From: Myxococcota bacterium | Lineage (GTDB): Bacteria > Myxococcota_A > UBA9160 > UBA6930 | Direction of reading: 5' to 3' | DNA length: 64,000 nt | Assembly (NCBI GenBank): GCA_028285625.1 | Contig: JANQOX010000021.1 | Span: forward strand, 1-64,000 | Made by a program: the position numbers and the translations under genes | Notes under the pieces: generated by a model | What the model saw: only the letters and a program-made list of their open reading frames with translations | Told to the model about the DNA's origin: nothing | Database searches by the model: none | In this document: piece by piece, positions 8,168 through 20,384 of the stretch | How positions within the stretch are numbered: the stretch's first letter is position 1 | Layout: each line of letters opens with the position of its first letter

Positions 8168-8905
8168 ATGCCCTTCGAGATCCTCCCCGCCATCGACCTG
8201 TTGGGCGGCCGCTGCGTGCGGCTGCGCCAGGGCCGCTACGACGACGTCACGGTGTTCGACGACGACCCGGGGCGCGTGGCCGCGAGCTACGCCGAGGCCG
8301 GGTCCCACTGGGTGCATGTGGTCGACCTGGACGGTGCGCGCGACGGCAAGCCCGGCAACGCGTCGGCGGTGGCCGCCGTACTGGCGCGGGCCGAGGGGCT
8401 CTCGGTCGAACTCGGCGGCGGCATCCGCGACCTGGCCAGCGTCGACGCGTGGGTCGGGCGCGGCGTGGCGCGGGTGGTGGTCGGGACCGCCGCGCTTCGC
8501 GATCCGGGCCTGGTGCGCGAGGCCGCGCGCCGGCACCCGGGCAAGGTGGCCGTGGGCATCGACGCGCGCGACGGGCGCGTCGCCGTCGAGGGCTGGACGG
8601 AGACCAGCGAGACCACGGCGCTCGACCTGGCCCGGCGCTTCGAAGACGCCGGTGTGGCGGCGCTCATCCACACCGACATTGCGCGCGATGGCGTGGGCAC
8701 CGGGCCGAACCTGGAGGCCACGGCCGAGATCGCCGAGGCGGTCACCATCCCGGTGATCGCGTCGGGGGGGGTGGCCAGCCTCGACCACGTGCGCGCCGCA
8801 GCGGCCCTGCACGCACGCGGCGTGGCGGGCCTGATCATCGGCCGCGCGCTCTACGACGGCGACGTGGTGCTCGGCGACGCGCTGGAGGCGGCGCGATGCG
8901 CCTAG
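8168..8905 (+). CDS. hisA: ProFAR isomerase HisA
   Basis: 245-residue (beta/alpha)8 barrel. It performs the Amadori rearrangement of ProFAR to PRFAR. The first catalytic Asp lies in [15 protein letters not shown] and the second in [14 protein letters not shown]. The two half-barrel phosphate-binding sites are [11 protein letters not shown] and [13 protein letters not shown]. The product is the substrate of HisHF, encoded around it. Its last codons overlap a short sequence that recurs 28 bp downstream at the hisF start. Confidence 0.96.
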   Translation: MPFEILPAIDLLGGRCVRLRQGRYDDVTVFDDDPGRVAASYAEAGSHWVHVVDLDGARDGKPGNASAVAAVLARAEGLSVELGGGIRDLASVDAWVGRGVARVVVGTAALRDPGLVREAARRHPGKVAVGIDARDGRVAVEGWTETSETTALDLARRFEDAGVAALIHTDIARDGVGTGPNLEATAEIAEAVTIPVIASGGVASLDHVRAAAALHARGVAGLIIGRALYDGDVVLGDALEAARCA

Positions 8906-8921
8906 CGACGGGGAGCGTGCG

Positions 8922-9776
<855 letters not shown>

Positions 9777-9876
9777 TGGGGGTGACCGGTTGATGGGCGG
9801 GAGGCCGTGCGCTAGCTTCGCGAGCCGGCGTGGCGCACCGGTACCCCCTCGGAATTCAAAGGTTTTTCGGATTTGG

Positions 9877-9896
9877 GATCCCCCAAATGGGGGATC
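9877..9896 (+). terminator. Hairpin after hisF, terminator-like without T-run
   Basis: GATCCCCC and GGGGGATC form a perfect 8-bp stem with loop AAAT, about 100 bp downstream of hisF in a 300-bp gap before rpsU. No T-tract follows, so it may stop or process RNA only with help (for example Rho). The rest of the gap holds no recognisable gene. Confidence 0.4.
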
Positions 9897-10078
9897 TGGG
9901 GCGGGGATCCGACGCGTCGTCAGTTCGACACGTACGCCTTCTTCGGGCCACCTACCCAAGGCGCCATTCGCGCTTCGGGGGAGCACCGACGAAGGCTGCG
10001 TGAGCAGGGCCGGCCCGTGCCGGTCACGCGCACAGACATCCATCGATCGGGGTCAGGTCCCCGGATAGCGGAGGGCAG

Positions 10079-10276
10079 ATGCCCATCATCAAGGTCAAGG
10101 ACAACGAGCCTTTCGAGATTGCTCTCAAGCGGTTCAAGAAGCAGGTGGAGAAGGCCGGCATCCTCACCGAGCTCCGCCGCCGCGAGTACTTCGACAAGCC
10201 GAGTGTCCGCAAGAAGAAGAAGGCTGCTGCGGCTCGAAAGCGTGCGCTCAAGAAGCTGAAGCGGATGGCGCGCTAG
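10079..10276 (+). CDS. rpsU: 30S ribosomal protein S21
   Basis: 65 residues, a complete S21: [20 protein letters not shown] at the start, then [12 protein letters not shown] and a strongly basic tail ([18 protein letters not shown]). S21 helps the 30S subunit engage the Shine-Dalgarno sequence. GGAGGGCAG precedes the ATG. A small stem (CGGGG 10048-10052 with CCCCG 10059-10063) lies just before it and could expose or hide the leader. It begins the classic rpsU-dnaG-rpoD operon. Confidence 0.96.
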   Translation: MPIIKVKDNEPFEIALKRFKKQVEKAGILTELRRREYFDKPSVRKKKKAAAARKRALKKLKRMAR

Positions 10277-10306
10277 CAGACGACACCGCAGCGGGGGTGG
10301 CAGAGG

Positions 10307-12058
10307 TTGGGCCGGATCCCCGAAGAGACGATCGAGACGATCCGCGACCGAGTCGACATCGTCGACATCGTGGGCCGCCACGTCACGCTCAAGCGCGCCG
10401 GACGCACCTTCAAGGGGCTGTGTCCGTTCCATCAAGAGAAGACGCCCTCCTTCGTGGTGTCGCCCGACCGCGGCACGTTCCACTGCTTTGGCTGTGGCGA
10501 GGGCGGCAACGCCTTCGGGTTCTTGATGCAGCACGAGAACCTGACCTTCCCGGAGGCCGTGCGTTCGCTGGCCGCCGACGTGGGCGTCGAGGTGCCGGAG
10601 ACCGGCGGGGGTCCCGGCCGCGGTGTGGTCGACGAGGTGGTGGCCGCCAACCGCGAGGCCTTCGCCTTCTATCGCAGCGCGTTGATGTCGCCCGAGGGCG
10701 AGGCGGCGCGACGCTACCTGGCCGGGCGCGGCTTCGATGCCGAGACCGCCGAGCGCTTCGGCGTGGGCTTTGCCCCCGACCGCTGGGACGGCCTGGTGGG
10801 TGCCCTGCGCAAGGCCGGCATTGCGCCCGAGGCCGGGGAGAAAGCGGGGCTGCTGCGCGAGCGCGACCGCGGTGGGCATTACGACCTGCTGCGCGGGCGC
10901 GTCATCTTCCCCATCAAGGACGTGCGCGACCGGGTCGTCGCGTTCGGCGGCCGCGCACTCGGCGCGGATCAAGAGCCCAAGTACCTGAACACGCCCGAGA
11001 GCCCCGTGTTTCGCAAGCGCGAGTCGTTCTACGGCTTTCCCCAGGCGCTCGAGGCCATCCGGCGCAGCGACCGCGTGGTGGTGAGCGAGGGCTACTTCGA
11101 CCAGATTGCGCTGGCGCGCGCCGGGGTCGAAGAGGCCGTGGCCACCTGCGGCACGGCGCTGACCGAAGAGCACGCGCGCAACCTGCGGCGACGCGCGAAG
11201 CACGTGGTGCTGCTGTTCGACGGCGACGGTGCCGGCCAGCGCGCCATGCTGAAGGCGCTCGAGATCCTGCTGCCCCACGGCCTGCGCGTGTCGGCGGCGG
11301 CCCTGCCCGAGGGCCAGGACCCGGACGACGTGCTCGCCAACCAGGGCGCCGACGCGTTGCGCGCCACGGTGGACGACGCGCGACCCGCACTCGATCTGGC
11401 CATCGCCCACGCCGTGGCCGCGGGCTGCAGCACGCCCTGGGAGCGCGCCGATGCCGTGGGCGCCGTGACGCCGCTTCTCGCCCGTGTGCAGGACCCGGTG
11501 GAGCGCGGCGAGTTCACCCGCCGCCTGGCGCTGGCCGCCGGTACCGACGCTGCCGACGTGGACGCCGCGGTGCGCCGGTCGGTGCGCGGCGACTCGGAGC
11601 CCGAGCCCGACGAGTACGTGCCGCGCGAGGCCGGCCCCGAAGAGCGGCACTACGTCGACATCCTGCGCATCCTGCTCGACCACCCCGAGAGCCGCGCCGA
11701 CCTCGATGCCGACGAGCTGGTGCACGGCGCGCCCGACCCGGTCTGGGCGGTGCTGGCCCGCGAGATCCACGGGCTCGGTGGGGGCGACGTGTCGGGCCTG
11801 ACCGACCGGCTGGACGAAGCGCCGCGCCGGCGTCTTTCGGCGCTGGCCGCCCTGCCCGCCCCGGGCCTCGAAGACCCCGAGCGCGCGCGCCGCGCCGTGC
11901 TCGACAAGCTCGCCTGGCTTCGCCGGCGCCGCCATCGCGGCGAGGCTCGCGCCACCACCGCAGAGATGGCGAGCGGCGCCACCGACCCCACCGCACTCCT
12001 CCAGGAAAAACAGCGACAACTGGAACGACGCAGGAACGCACGTATCGCCTCACGTTGA
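10307..12058 (+). CDS. dnaG: DNA primase
   Basis: 583 residues starting at TTG (10307) with GCAGAGG in front. The N-terminal CHC2 zinc domain is [11 protein letters not shown] followed by HCFGCGEGG. The TOPRIM catalytic core contains [13 protein letters not shown] with the acidic residue, [13 protein letters not shown] and [13 protein letters not shown] with the metal-binding DxD. The C-terminal helicase-binding part is short and Arg-rich. Primase lays down RNA primers for replication. It lies between rpsU and rpoD. Confidence 0.96.
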   Translation: MGRIPEETIETIRDRVDIVDIVGRHVTLKRAGRTFKGLCPFHQEKTPSFVVSPDRGTFHCFGCGEGGNAFGFLMQHENLTFPEAVRSLAADVGVEVPETGGGPGRGVVDEVVAANREAFAFYRSALMSPEGEAARRYLAGRGFDAETAERFGVGFAPDRWDGLVGALRKAGIAPEAGEKAGLLRERDRGGHYDLLRGRVIFPIKDVRDRVVAFGGRALGADQEPKYLNTPESPVFRKRESFYGFPQALEAIRRSDRVVVSEGYFDQIALARAGVEEAVATCGTALTEEHARNLRRRAKHVVLLFDGDGAGQRAMLKALEILLPHGLRVSAAALPEGQDPDDVLANQGADALRATVDDARPALDLAIAHAVAAGCSTPWERADAVGAVTPLLARVQDPVERGEFTRRLALAAGTDAADVDAAVRRSVRGDSEPEPDEYVPREAGPEERHYVDILRILLDHPESRADLDADELVHGAPDPVWAVLAREIHGLGGGDVSGLTDRLDEAPRRRLSALAALPAPGLEDPERARRAVLDKLAWLRRRRHRGEARATTAEMASGATDPTALLQEKQRQLERRRNARIASR

Positions 12059-12113
12059 TCACGACCCGGATCTCGCGCCGCCTCCACATCGGCGCCGTCC
12101 CAAGGAGCACCCC

Positions 12114-13973
<1,860 letters not shown>

Positions 13974-14260
13974 CCTCTTCGGGGGATCACTTCGGGGCCC
14001 CTCTCTTCGGGGGTCGGGGCGGGGGCTCGGGCGAGGGCCTCCCCGTGCTCAGTCTCGCCCCGTCGCGCTCTGAGGCTTGCGATCGGGCTTCTCGGCGGGG
14101 CTCCGTTGCGCGCGGTCCGGCCCTCGCCCGAGCCCATCGCGCGCGGGTGGTGCGCGTCGGGAGGTTCGCAGTTCGCGGCTCGAAGACTCGCGCTCACGGG
14201 GGCAGCGTGCGCGTTGGGTTGTAGGGGGTCCCTTGCGCGCGCCACCTGCAGTGGGGGTCT
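13974..14260. other. Intergenic gap between convergent rpoD and AICAR transformylase
   Basis: CTTCGGGG occurs three times just after rpoD (near 13978, 13990 and 14007), with complementary CCCC between copies. These could fold into G/C hairpins that end rpoD transcription, but no T-run follows. I see no gene in the remainder. Confidence 0.4.
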
Positions 14261-15418
14261 TCAGTGGTGGAAGAGCCGGAGCTTGGTGTGGGCCATGGCG
14301 ATGCCGTACTCGCGGCAGGCGGCTTCGATGTCGCCGTCGCGGGTGCTGCCGCCGGGCTGGGCGATGAAGCGCACGCCGTGGCGCTGGGCGACCTCGATGT
14401 TGTCGCGGAACGGGATGAAGCCGTCGCTCGCGAGCGACACGCCGTCGAGCCTCGAGATCCACTCGGCGCGGTCCTCGTCGCTCAGCATCACCAACTCGCC
14501 ATCGATGGCTTCGCATAGCGCCGTCTCTTCGCTCGGGGTGAGGTCGCCCTCGATGTAGCGGACGCGCCAGTTGATGCGCTCTTGCCGCTTGACCCCCTTC
14601 TTGAAGCTGAGGCCCAGCACCTTCGGGTGCGTTCGCAGGTGCCAGAGGTCGGCCTTGCTGCCCGCGAGCTTGGTGCAGTCCACCCGGCTCTGCTGCCCCG
14701 CGCCGATACCGATCATCTGACCACCGAGCGCGTAGCCCACCGAGTTGCTCTGGGTGTACTTGAGCGACACCAGCGCCAGCAAGAGGTCGCGCCGGGCGTC
14801 GGCCGTGAGCTCGCCGCAGACCACGCCCTCGATGTCCGACTCGACGACCTGGTGATTATTGCGGTCCTGCACCAGCAGCATGCCGTGCACCTCGCGCGTC
14901 TCGCGCGCCGGCGGCTCGAAGTCGGGGTCGGCCTGCATCACGATGAAGCCGCCGCCCTTCTTGGCCTTCAAGATCTCGAGCGCGTCTGCGTCGTAGCCCG
15001 GCGCCACGATGCCGTCGCTCACCACGCCCTTCAGGAACTCGGCCGTGGCCAGATCGACGCGGTCGGACAGCGCGGCGAAGTCGCCAAAGCTGCACTTGGG
15101 GTCGGCGCCGCGTGCGCGCACGTAGGCCAGCGCACTGGGCGTGAGCTCGCGGCCCGCCACCTCGTACGCCTCGGCCAGCTCGTCGTCGAGCGGCACGGCG
15201 AGGCCCGCACCCGCCGGCGACACGTGCTTGAAGCTGGCGGCCGCCGGCAGGCCCGTGGCGATGCGCGCCTCGCGCACCAGCTGCCAGGCGTTCAGGGCGT
15301 CGAGAAAGTTGATGTAGCTGGGGTTGCCGTTCAGCAGCTCGACCGGGGCGCCCTTGCCGGGCAGGGGATCAGCCGACGCAAAGCTCTGGTGGGGGTTGCA
15401 CCCGTACTTGATCTGCAT
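14261..15418 (-). CDS. Stand-alone AICAR transformylase (PurH-type domain without IMP cyclohydrolase)
   Basis: 385 residues beginning MQIKYGCNPHQSFA, the start of the AICARFT part of bifunctional PurH. The catalytic Lys-His pair lies in ASFKHVSPAGAG. VSLKYTQSNSVGYA and GIGAGQQSRVDC, and the end SDGFIPFRDNIEVA with FIAQPGGSTRDGDI, match the transformylase. The N-terminal MGS-like cyclohydrolase domain is missing, so the protein should formylate AICAR to FAICAR with 10-formyl-THF and leave ring closure to another enzyme. AICAR is also released by HisHF, encoded 5 kb away. An ATG at 15418 is chosen because homology begins there. Confidence 0.9.
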   Translation of the reverse strand: MQIKYGCNPHQSFASADPLPGKGAPVELLNGNPSYINFLDALNAWQLVREARIATGLPAAASFKHVSPAGAGLAVPLDDELAEAYEVAGRELTPSALAYVRARGADPKCSFGDFAALSDRVDLATAEFLKGVVSDGIVAPGYDADALEILKAKKGGGFIVMQADPDFEPPARETREVHGMLLVQDRNNHQVVESDIEGVVCGELTADARRDLLLALVSLKYTQSNSVGYALGGQMIGIGAGQQSRVDCTKLAGSKADLWHLRTHPKVLGLSFKKGVKRQERINWRVRYIEGDLTPSEETALCEAIDGELVMLSDEDRAEWISRLDGVSLASDGFIPFRDNIEVAQRHGVRFIAQPGGSTRDGDIEAACREYGIAMAHTKLRLFHH

Positions 15419-15520
15419 GGGGGGAGTCCTGTTTGGTGCGGGGCCCAAGGGGCCGGTTCGTTCGGTCGGGGGCCGCGAGCGCCGAGCCGGGCTCATGCTC
15501 CCCTGCGGTCGCGCCCGGCC

Positions 15521-16912
15521 CTAGTCGGGCTCGGGCTTCGTGTGCTCGTCGATCCAGTTTCGCAGGTCGCCGTCGTAGCCCACCTTCGCCTGCCGGGCGG
15601 CGACGCGCGCTTGTACGGCTTCGGCCGTCTCGGGTGTGGGCGGCTCGGCGTGGCCCAGGCTCTCGACCACCTCGTGGGCGGTCTTCGCGGCGTCGGCCGC
15701 GATCGGCTGCACATCGTCCTCACCGTGCCCGTCTTCGCCCAGGCCGAGAAAGCGCTCGACCGCGGCTTCGCTCACCAATGCGGCGTGCTTTCGTGAGGCC
15801 ACGATGTTGCCCTTGCCCGTCACGACGTTGCCTACGGAGAACAAGAGAGGGTAGCCCTCGACCCGCCCGTAGTCCCAGTCGCTGAAGTCGAACAGCTCGC
15901 CCCGCATGGGGATGCCCTCGATGGGCTCGGGGATGCTGCCGATGCTGCTGATCACGTAGCGGCCGCGGCGCTCGTAGGTCTCGTCGGTGGGCACGACGCG
16001 CCCGTCTTCGATGCGCGTGCGGCGCAGGCGCATGCCGACTAGGCGCCCGTCTTCGACCACCAGGCCGTCGGGGGCCGAGAGCGGCTCGAACTTGAAGCGG
16101 TACTTCTCCATCGCCTTGCCGAGCACGCGCTCGCGGGCGGCGCGCACCTTGGCCAGGCGCGCCTCGTCGGCACCCTCGGGCGCGTCGACGACCGGCATGT
16201 CCTCGGCGCGGCGCCGGTAGAAGAGCGTGGCGCCTGTGAGCCCCAGCTCTTCGAAGGTGAGGTCGTGCTGCGCCAGCGTCTTGGGGATGCCCTTGAGCTC
16301 GAGGTCGATCAGCTTCACCTCGATGCCGCGTTCGCGCAGCTTGGCGCGGGTGGTCTCGAGCATCAGCACCTTCACCACGTCGATCGAGGCGAGGCCGCCG
16401 CCGAGCACCAGCACGTCGTCTTCGACTTCGAAGACCGGGCCGTCGTAGCCGGGCTCACCGGCGTGGTTGAACCAGATGATGAAGGGGTTCTGGTAGACCA
16501 GGCCCTTGCCCACGTAGTCGTCGGCGCCGTCCACGGGCACCGGCCGGTCGCGCCAGGCACCGCACGCCAGCACCACCGCCGAGAAGCCCCACTCGCGCGC
16601 CAGCGCATCGAGTGACACGTCGCGGCCGATGCGCGTCAGCGGCACGTAGCTCACGCTCGGGTGGTCGAGCTTGGCTGCGATGGTCTCGTACTCTTTGTGC
16701 CGCAGGCCGTGGTGCCAGCGCGGCAGCCCGTCTTCGACCTTGCCGTAGGGCTTGGCGTTCTGCTCGAACACCACCACGCGCACGCCGCGCTCGGCCAGTC
16801 GCCCGGCGACTTCGGCACCGGCGGTGGCGCCACCGATCACGGCGACGGTGTGAGCGCCATGCTCGGCGGAGGCGTTGGCCTCATGCGCCTTGGCGGAGGC
16901 GGGCGCGCCCAT
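15521..16912 (-). CDS. FAD/NAD(P)-dependent oxidoreductase (ferredoxin-NADP reductase/GltD-like)
   Basis: 463 residues. The N-terminal FAD-binding site is VAVIGGATAGAEVAGRLAERG (GxGxxG variant GGATAG). The central NAD(P) site is DVLVLGGGLASIDVVK. KPYGKVEDGLPRWH is like the MPYGLVRxGVAPDH loop of adrenodoxin-reductase/FprA-type enzymes. The end, FSVGNVVTGKGNI, contains the second FAD contact. It probably moves electrons between NAD(P)H and a ferredoxin-type partner. No partner gene is adjacent. It lies about 100 bp upstream of the AICAR transformylase on the same strand. Confidence 0.75.
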   Translation of the reverse strand: MGAPASAKAHEANASAEHGAHTVAVIGGATAGAEVAGRLAERGVRVVVFEQNAKPYGKVEDGLPRWHHGLRHKEYETIAAKLDHPSVSYVPLTRIGRDVSLDALAREWGFSAVVLACGAWRDRPVPVDGADDYVGKGLVYQNPFIIWFNHAGEPGYDGPVFEVEDDVLVLGGGLASIDVVKVLMLETTRAKLRERGIEVKLIDLELKGIPKTLAQHDLTFEELGLTGATLFYRRRAEDMPVVDAPEGADEARLAKVRAARERVLGKAMEKYRFKFEPLSAPDGLVVEDGRLVGMRLRRTRIEDGRVVPTDETYERRGRYVISSIGSIPEPIEGIPMRGELFDFSDWDYGRVEGYPLLFSVGNVVTGKGNIVASRKHAALVSEAAVERFLGLGEDGHGEDDVQPIAADAAKTAHEVVESLGHAEPPTPETAEAVQARVAARQAKVGYDGDLRNWIDEHTKPEPD

Positions 16913-17010
16913 GGCGCCGATGATCGCAGGGATGGCCCCCCGACGCTATTGGAGTCTTTCCCGCAGGTTAGGTTCGACTCTGCGGTCGCGCGCGATGCCG
17001 CAGTGCGGCG

Positions 17011-17193
17011 TCAGTGCGCGGCGGCGCCCATCTGCGCGATCGCCTGCCAGATGCCCACGGCGATCACGAGCACGCCCGACGACTGCAGCATGCGCTTCTC
17101 GGTCGTCCCCAGGTCGCCGAACTCGCGCATGATCAGGTACAGGATGACCAGCATGCCGATGGTGGCGGCAACGATCCCAAGCGTCGGAAACAC
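17011..17193 (-). CDS. Small two-helix membrane protein
   Basis: 60 residues from a GTG at 17193, chosen because AGGGAG sits six bases upstream. Two hydrophobic segments (TLGIVAATIGMLVILYLIM and SSGVLVIAVGIWQAIAQ) are joined by a short polar loop EFGDLGTTEKR. This suggests an inner-membrane hairpin. I do not recognise the family. It is divergent from the TetR gene, with 171 bp between them, and could be a target of that regulator. Confidence 0.6.
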   Translation of the reverse strand: MFPTLGIVAATIGMLVILYLIMREFGDLGTTEKRMLQSSGVLVIAVGIWQAIAQMGAAAH

Positions 17194-17333
17194 GGCGTTC
17201 TCCCTGTGGATGGGCCCCGGTGGGTGGGGCCGCGCGCCGGGATGCTCCCCGCCGAGGGGCCCGGCGTCAAGGCGCCGGGGCCCGGTGCCCGCCCCGGGCC
17301 CCCGAATTTGCCAACCGCCGCGCCAACTTGTAA

Positions 17334-17349
17334 TTGTTCGACCGAACAA
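17334..17349. promoter_or_regulatory. Perfect inverted repeat, probable TetR operator
   Basis: TTGTTCG AC CGAACAA is a 7+2+7 perfect palindrome ending 15 bases before the tetR GTG at 17365. Autoregulating TetR-family repressors usually bind sites of this size and place. Confidence 0.7.
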
Positions 17350-17364
17350 GCCCGGAGCGCCACC

Positions 17365-18015
17365 GTGCCCAGCCCGCGCCGCCGCCCGCCGGCCGAAGAC
17401 GACGCCACCACCCGCGAACGCATCCTCGACACCGCCCTGGTGGCCTTCAGCGAGCTGGGCTTCGACGGCGCCAGTACCCGCCACATCGCCACCGCGGCCG
17501 GCGTGAACCAGGGCCTGATCCCCTACTACTTCGGCACCAAAGAGGCGCTCTGGCACGAGGCCGTCGACCGCGCCTTCGAGCAGCTGGGGGCCGCCATGCA
17601 GGGGGTGGGCGACGCGGCCGGCGGCGACCGCAAGGCACTCGAGGGGCTGATCCGCCGCTTCATCCGCTTCGTCTCGGCCCACCCCGAGTTCGTGCGGCTG
17701 ATGGAAGAAGAGGGCAAGCGCGACGGCCCGCGCATGCGTTGGCTGGTCAAGCACCACGTGCGGCCCCTGTATGAGGCCATGCTCGCGCTCTTCGAAGCGG
17801 CCAAAGTGGGCTCGCGCCTGCCCGCGAGCGTCGACCCCGCGCACCTGCACTATCTGTTCGTGGGGGCCTCGACCATCTTCTTTCACCAGGCGCCCGAGGC
17901 CAAGCTGCTGAGCGGCCTCGACCCCACCGACCCGGCCGTGGCCGACGCCCACGCCGATGCACTGATCGCGCTCTTCCTGGGCCCCGAACCAAGCCCAGGC
18001 CCTGACCGGAAGTAG
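17365..18015 (+). CDS. TetR-family transcriptional regulator
   Basis: 216 residues. The N-terminal helix-turn-helix runs ATTRERILDTALVAFSELG then GASTRHIATAAGVNQGLIPYYFGTKEALW, the full TetR signature (AGVNQGLIPYYF recognition helix). The C-terminal ligand domain has no clear effector signature but ends with the LFVGASTIFFHQAPEAK segment seen in AcrR/fatty-acid-type members. GTG 17365 is the only start between the operator palindrome and the HTH. It probably represses itself and perhaps the divergent membrane protein. Confidence 0.9.
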   Translation: MPSPRRRPPAEDDATTRERILDTALVAFSELGFDGASTRHIATAAGVNQGLIPYYFGTKEALWHEAVDRAFEQLGAAMQGVGDAAGGDRKALEGLIRRFIRFVSAHPEFVRLMEEEGKRDGPRMRWLVKHHVRPLYEAMLALFEAAKVGSRLPASVDPAHLHYLFVGASTIFFHQAPEAKLLSGLDPTDPAVADAHADALIALFLGPEPSPGPDRK

Positions 18016-18060
18016 ACGGGCACGACCCGATCGCCGCCGTTTGCGCGACACTCCGCCGCC

Positions 18061-18885
18061 ATGGCGCCGCTCGGCCCCGACGACCTGATCCTGTGCGCCG
18101 GCACGCTGGCGCAGACGCCGCTGGCCGAGCGGATCGCGCTCGCGGCCGAGGCCGGCTACACGGGCCTGTCGCTGTTTCTCGATGACCTCGAGCGCGCGAG
18201 CCTGGGTACGCAGGAGCTACGCCAGCGGCTCGCCGACCATGGCCTGCGCATCGGAGAGCTCGATCCGCTGATGAGCTGGGTGCCGGGCGCCGCGCCCGTG
18301 CCCGGCATCGGCCGCTTCGACGAAGACGCCTTCTACCGCGCGGCCGACGCCACCGGTGCGCGTTCGATCAACGCCGCGTGCTTCGCCAGCGAGGTGCCCG
18401 AGCGCCCCGTGCTCATCGACGCCTTCGGCGCGCTCTGCGACCGCGCGGCGGCCCACGGTCTGCTGGTGCACCTGGAGTTCATGCCCTTCGCCCCGATCGC
18501 CACGTTGGGCGACGCACTCGCCATCGTGGCCGGCGCCGACCGCTCGAACGGCGGTCTCATGTTCGACGCCTGGCATCTGGTGCGAAGCGGCGGAACCGCA
18601 GCCGAACTCGAGCAGGCCGCGCACCGCGTGACCGCGACCCAACTCGACGACGTGCAGCCCGAGGCCGAGCCCGACCTGGTGGCCGAGACGCTCCACCGCC
18701 GCCTGCTGCCGGGCGAGGGCGCGGCCGACCTGGTGGGCCTGGTGCGCGCGCTCGATGCGGGCGGCTGCCAGGCGCCCATCGGCGTCGAGGTCTTCAACGA
18801 CGCCCTGCAAGAAAAGGGCGCGCGCCAGGTGGCCTATCGCACGGCCGAGGCCACGCGGCGCGTGCTGGCGCAGGCGCGGGCCTAG
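18061..18885 (+). CDS. Sugar phosphate isomerase/epimerase-like TIM barrel protein
   Basis: 274 residues of the xylose-isomerase-like/AP-endonuclease-2 fold. Visible metal-site positions include HLEFMPF (Glu) in the middle and FDAWHLVRSGG (Asp, His) further on, then TQLDDVQP and IGVEVFND (Glu) near the end. The family isomerises or dehydrates sugars and inositols; the substrate is unknown. It follows tetR by 45 bp on the same strand and may be co-transcribed. Confidence 0.75.
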   Translation: MAPLGPDDLILCAGTLAQTPLAERIALAAEAGYTGLSLFLDDLERASLGTQELRQRLADHGLRIGELDPLMSWVPGAAPVPGIGRFDEDAFYRAADATGARSINAACFASEVPERPVLIDAFGALCDRAAAHGLLVHLEFMPFAPIATLGDALAIVAGADRSNGGLMFDAWHLVRSGGTAAELEQAAHRVTATQLDDVQPEAEPDLVAETLHRRLLPGEGAADLVGLVRALDAGGCQAPIGVEVFNDALQEKGARQVAYRTAEATRRVLAQARA

Positions 18886-18993
18886 CGGGGCAACCGGCCA
18901 CACTCGCCCGTCGCCGGTGAACGCGGCAAGCTGAGGCATGGGGCGGGCGCGCCCACCGGCGCGATGCACCGCCCGGTTTTCGAGGAGGGAGCC

Positions 18994-19407
18994 ATGGCCC
19001 AGGAAGAACGAGGCCGCTGCGCGTGCGGCGCCATCACCTACACCCTGGATCGCGATGCCGTGGCGATGGCCAACCATTGCCACTGCCGCGACTGCCAGCG
19101 CGCCACCGGCTGCGGCTTCGCCACGTTCTGCGCGCTGCCCGACGCAGCCGTCACCGTGACCGGCACACCCAAGGGATACACCGTGCAGTCCGACGGCGGA
19201 CGCGACGTCACGCGCTTCTTCTGCCCCGACTGCGGCACGGCCCTCTACAGCGAGGTGGCCGTCATGCCCGGCTTCAAGTTCGTGAAGGCCGGCACGCTCG
19301 ACGATCCCAGCTGGGTCGAGGTGGCGTCGAGCATGTGGGCCGCTTCCGCCCAGCCCTGGGCGCCCGTCGATGCGAGCAAGCCGAGCGCGCCGGGCAACCC
19401 GGGGTAG
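18994..19407 (+). CDS. GFA/CENP-V-fold zinc protein
   Basis: 137 residues with the zinc-binding cysteines of the glutathione-dependent formaldehyde-activating (GFA) fold: GRCACGAITY, then NHCHCRDCQRATG, and FFCPDCGTALYSE later. The family includes S-(hydroxymethyl)glutathione synthase-like proteins, but most members lack a proven reaction. ATG 18994 is chosen for the strong GAGGAGGGAG in front; an ATG at 18964 would add ten residues upstream of that site. Confidence 0.85.
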   Translation: MAQEERGRCACGAITYTLDRDAVAMANHCHCRDCQRATGCGFATFCALPDAAVTVTGTPKGYTVQSDGGRDVTRFFCPDCGTALYSEVAVMPGFKFVKAGTLDDPSWVEVASSMWAASAQPWAPVDASKPSAPGNPG

Positions 19408-19420
19408 ACCGTTCGCTTCG

Positions 19421-20284
19421 CTAGGCCGCGCGCTGCTCGAGTGCGGTGCGTTCGGCGGTGATCAGCGGGCGGTCGTCCACATCGTCGGGGTGGAAGCCCT
19501 CGCGAAAGTACGACCGGTAGTCGGCGCCCATCCCGCGCAGCAGGCCGCCCTTGCCGAAGAGCCAGCGCAGGCCGTCGGCCCAGATCTTGCGGTTCCACAT
19601 GAGGCCGTCGCGGCGCAGCATGATCGACATGCGGTCGAGGGTCTCGACCACGAGACCCAGCGTGTTGTTGAGCAGGGCCCACACGCGGTAGCCGCGGCTC
19701 GGCGAGACGAGCTGCAGCACGTCGTAGGCCACGGCCTTGTGCTCGGCCTCTTCGAGCGCGTGCCAGCGCCAGAGCACCTGCATGCGCTCGTCCATGGGGT
19801 CGGTCGTGATCTCGGGCCGGCTCAACAGGCGACGCGCCAGCATGGCCGTCAGGTGCTCGAGCGAAGCGGTGGCCGCGAGCGACTCCTTCGGCAGCTTGCG
19901 GTTGAACCACGGCATCATCTTCTTGGCCAGCTCGTTTCGCTTGGCGATGCCGTGGTAGCCCTGGTCGACCAGCATCTGCACGTGGCGGTCGTGCTGGTGC
20001 GCGTGGGCGCCCTCTTGCCCGGCGAAGTCGCGAATCGCCTGCAGAAGCTCGGGGTCGGTCACGCGGTCCTTGTAGTGCAGCACCGCGCGCACGAAGAACG
20101 CCTCGCCATCGGGAAAGACCGAGGACAGCGCGTTGAAGAAGTGCGTCTTGAACGGGTCGCCGTCGAACCAGTAGCGCGGCACCTCTTCCGAGAGCGGGAT
20201 CTCGGGCCGGCGCACGTGGATGTCGCGAACCCGCGCATCGGGCGCGACGGCCGGCGGGGCGGTCAGGTGGGTCTCGCGGGTCAA
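19421..20284 (-). CDS. Predicted metal-dependent hydrolase (PF10118-type)
   Basis: About 287 residues. FNALSSVFPDGEAFFVRAVLHYKDR then FAGQEGAHAHQHDRH, and later WHALEEAEHKAVAYD, give the repeated Glu/His pattern of a di-metal helical bundle, as in the PF10118 family. The reaction is not known. A TTG at 20284 with AGGAG nearby fits best; an ATG at 20335 is also in frame but has no ribosome-binding sequence. Convergent with the GFA protein, with a 13-bp gap. Confidence 0.65.
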   Translation of the reverse strand: MTRETHLTAPPAVAPDARVRDIHVRRPEIPLSEEVPRYWFDGDPFKTHFFNALSSVFPDGEAFFVRAVLHYKDRVTDPELLQAIRDFAGQEGAHAHQHDRHVQMLVDQGYHGIAKRNELAKKMMPWFNRKLPKESLAATASLEHLTAMLARRLLSRPEITTDPMDERMQVLWRWHALEEAEHKAVAYDVLQLVSPSRGYRVWALLNNTLGLVVETLDRMSIMLRRDGLMWNRKIWADGLRWLFGKGGLLRGMGADYRSYFREGFHPDDVDDRPLITAERTALEQRAA

Positions 20285-20384
20285 GAGGAGGCTCCTGGGC
20301 GGCAGGGGACAAGATAGCGCCGATCCCGGGTCCATCGGCAGACCCGGGCAGCGACTGATCCACGACCGCAGAGCCGGTTGCGGT

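Noticed and set aside
10048..10063. Small stem before rpsU as a riboswitch
   Set aside because: Only a 5-bp stem; no known riboswitch or S21 leader structure is recognisable.
18964..18993. Longer start for the GFA protein (MHRPVFEEGA)
   Set aside because: It would place the strong GAGGAGGGAG inside the coding region; the ATG at 18994 fits better.
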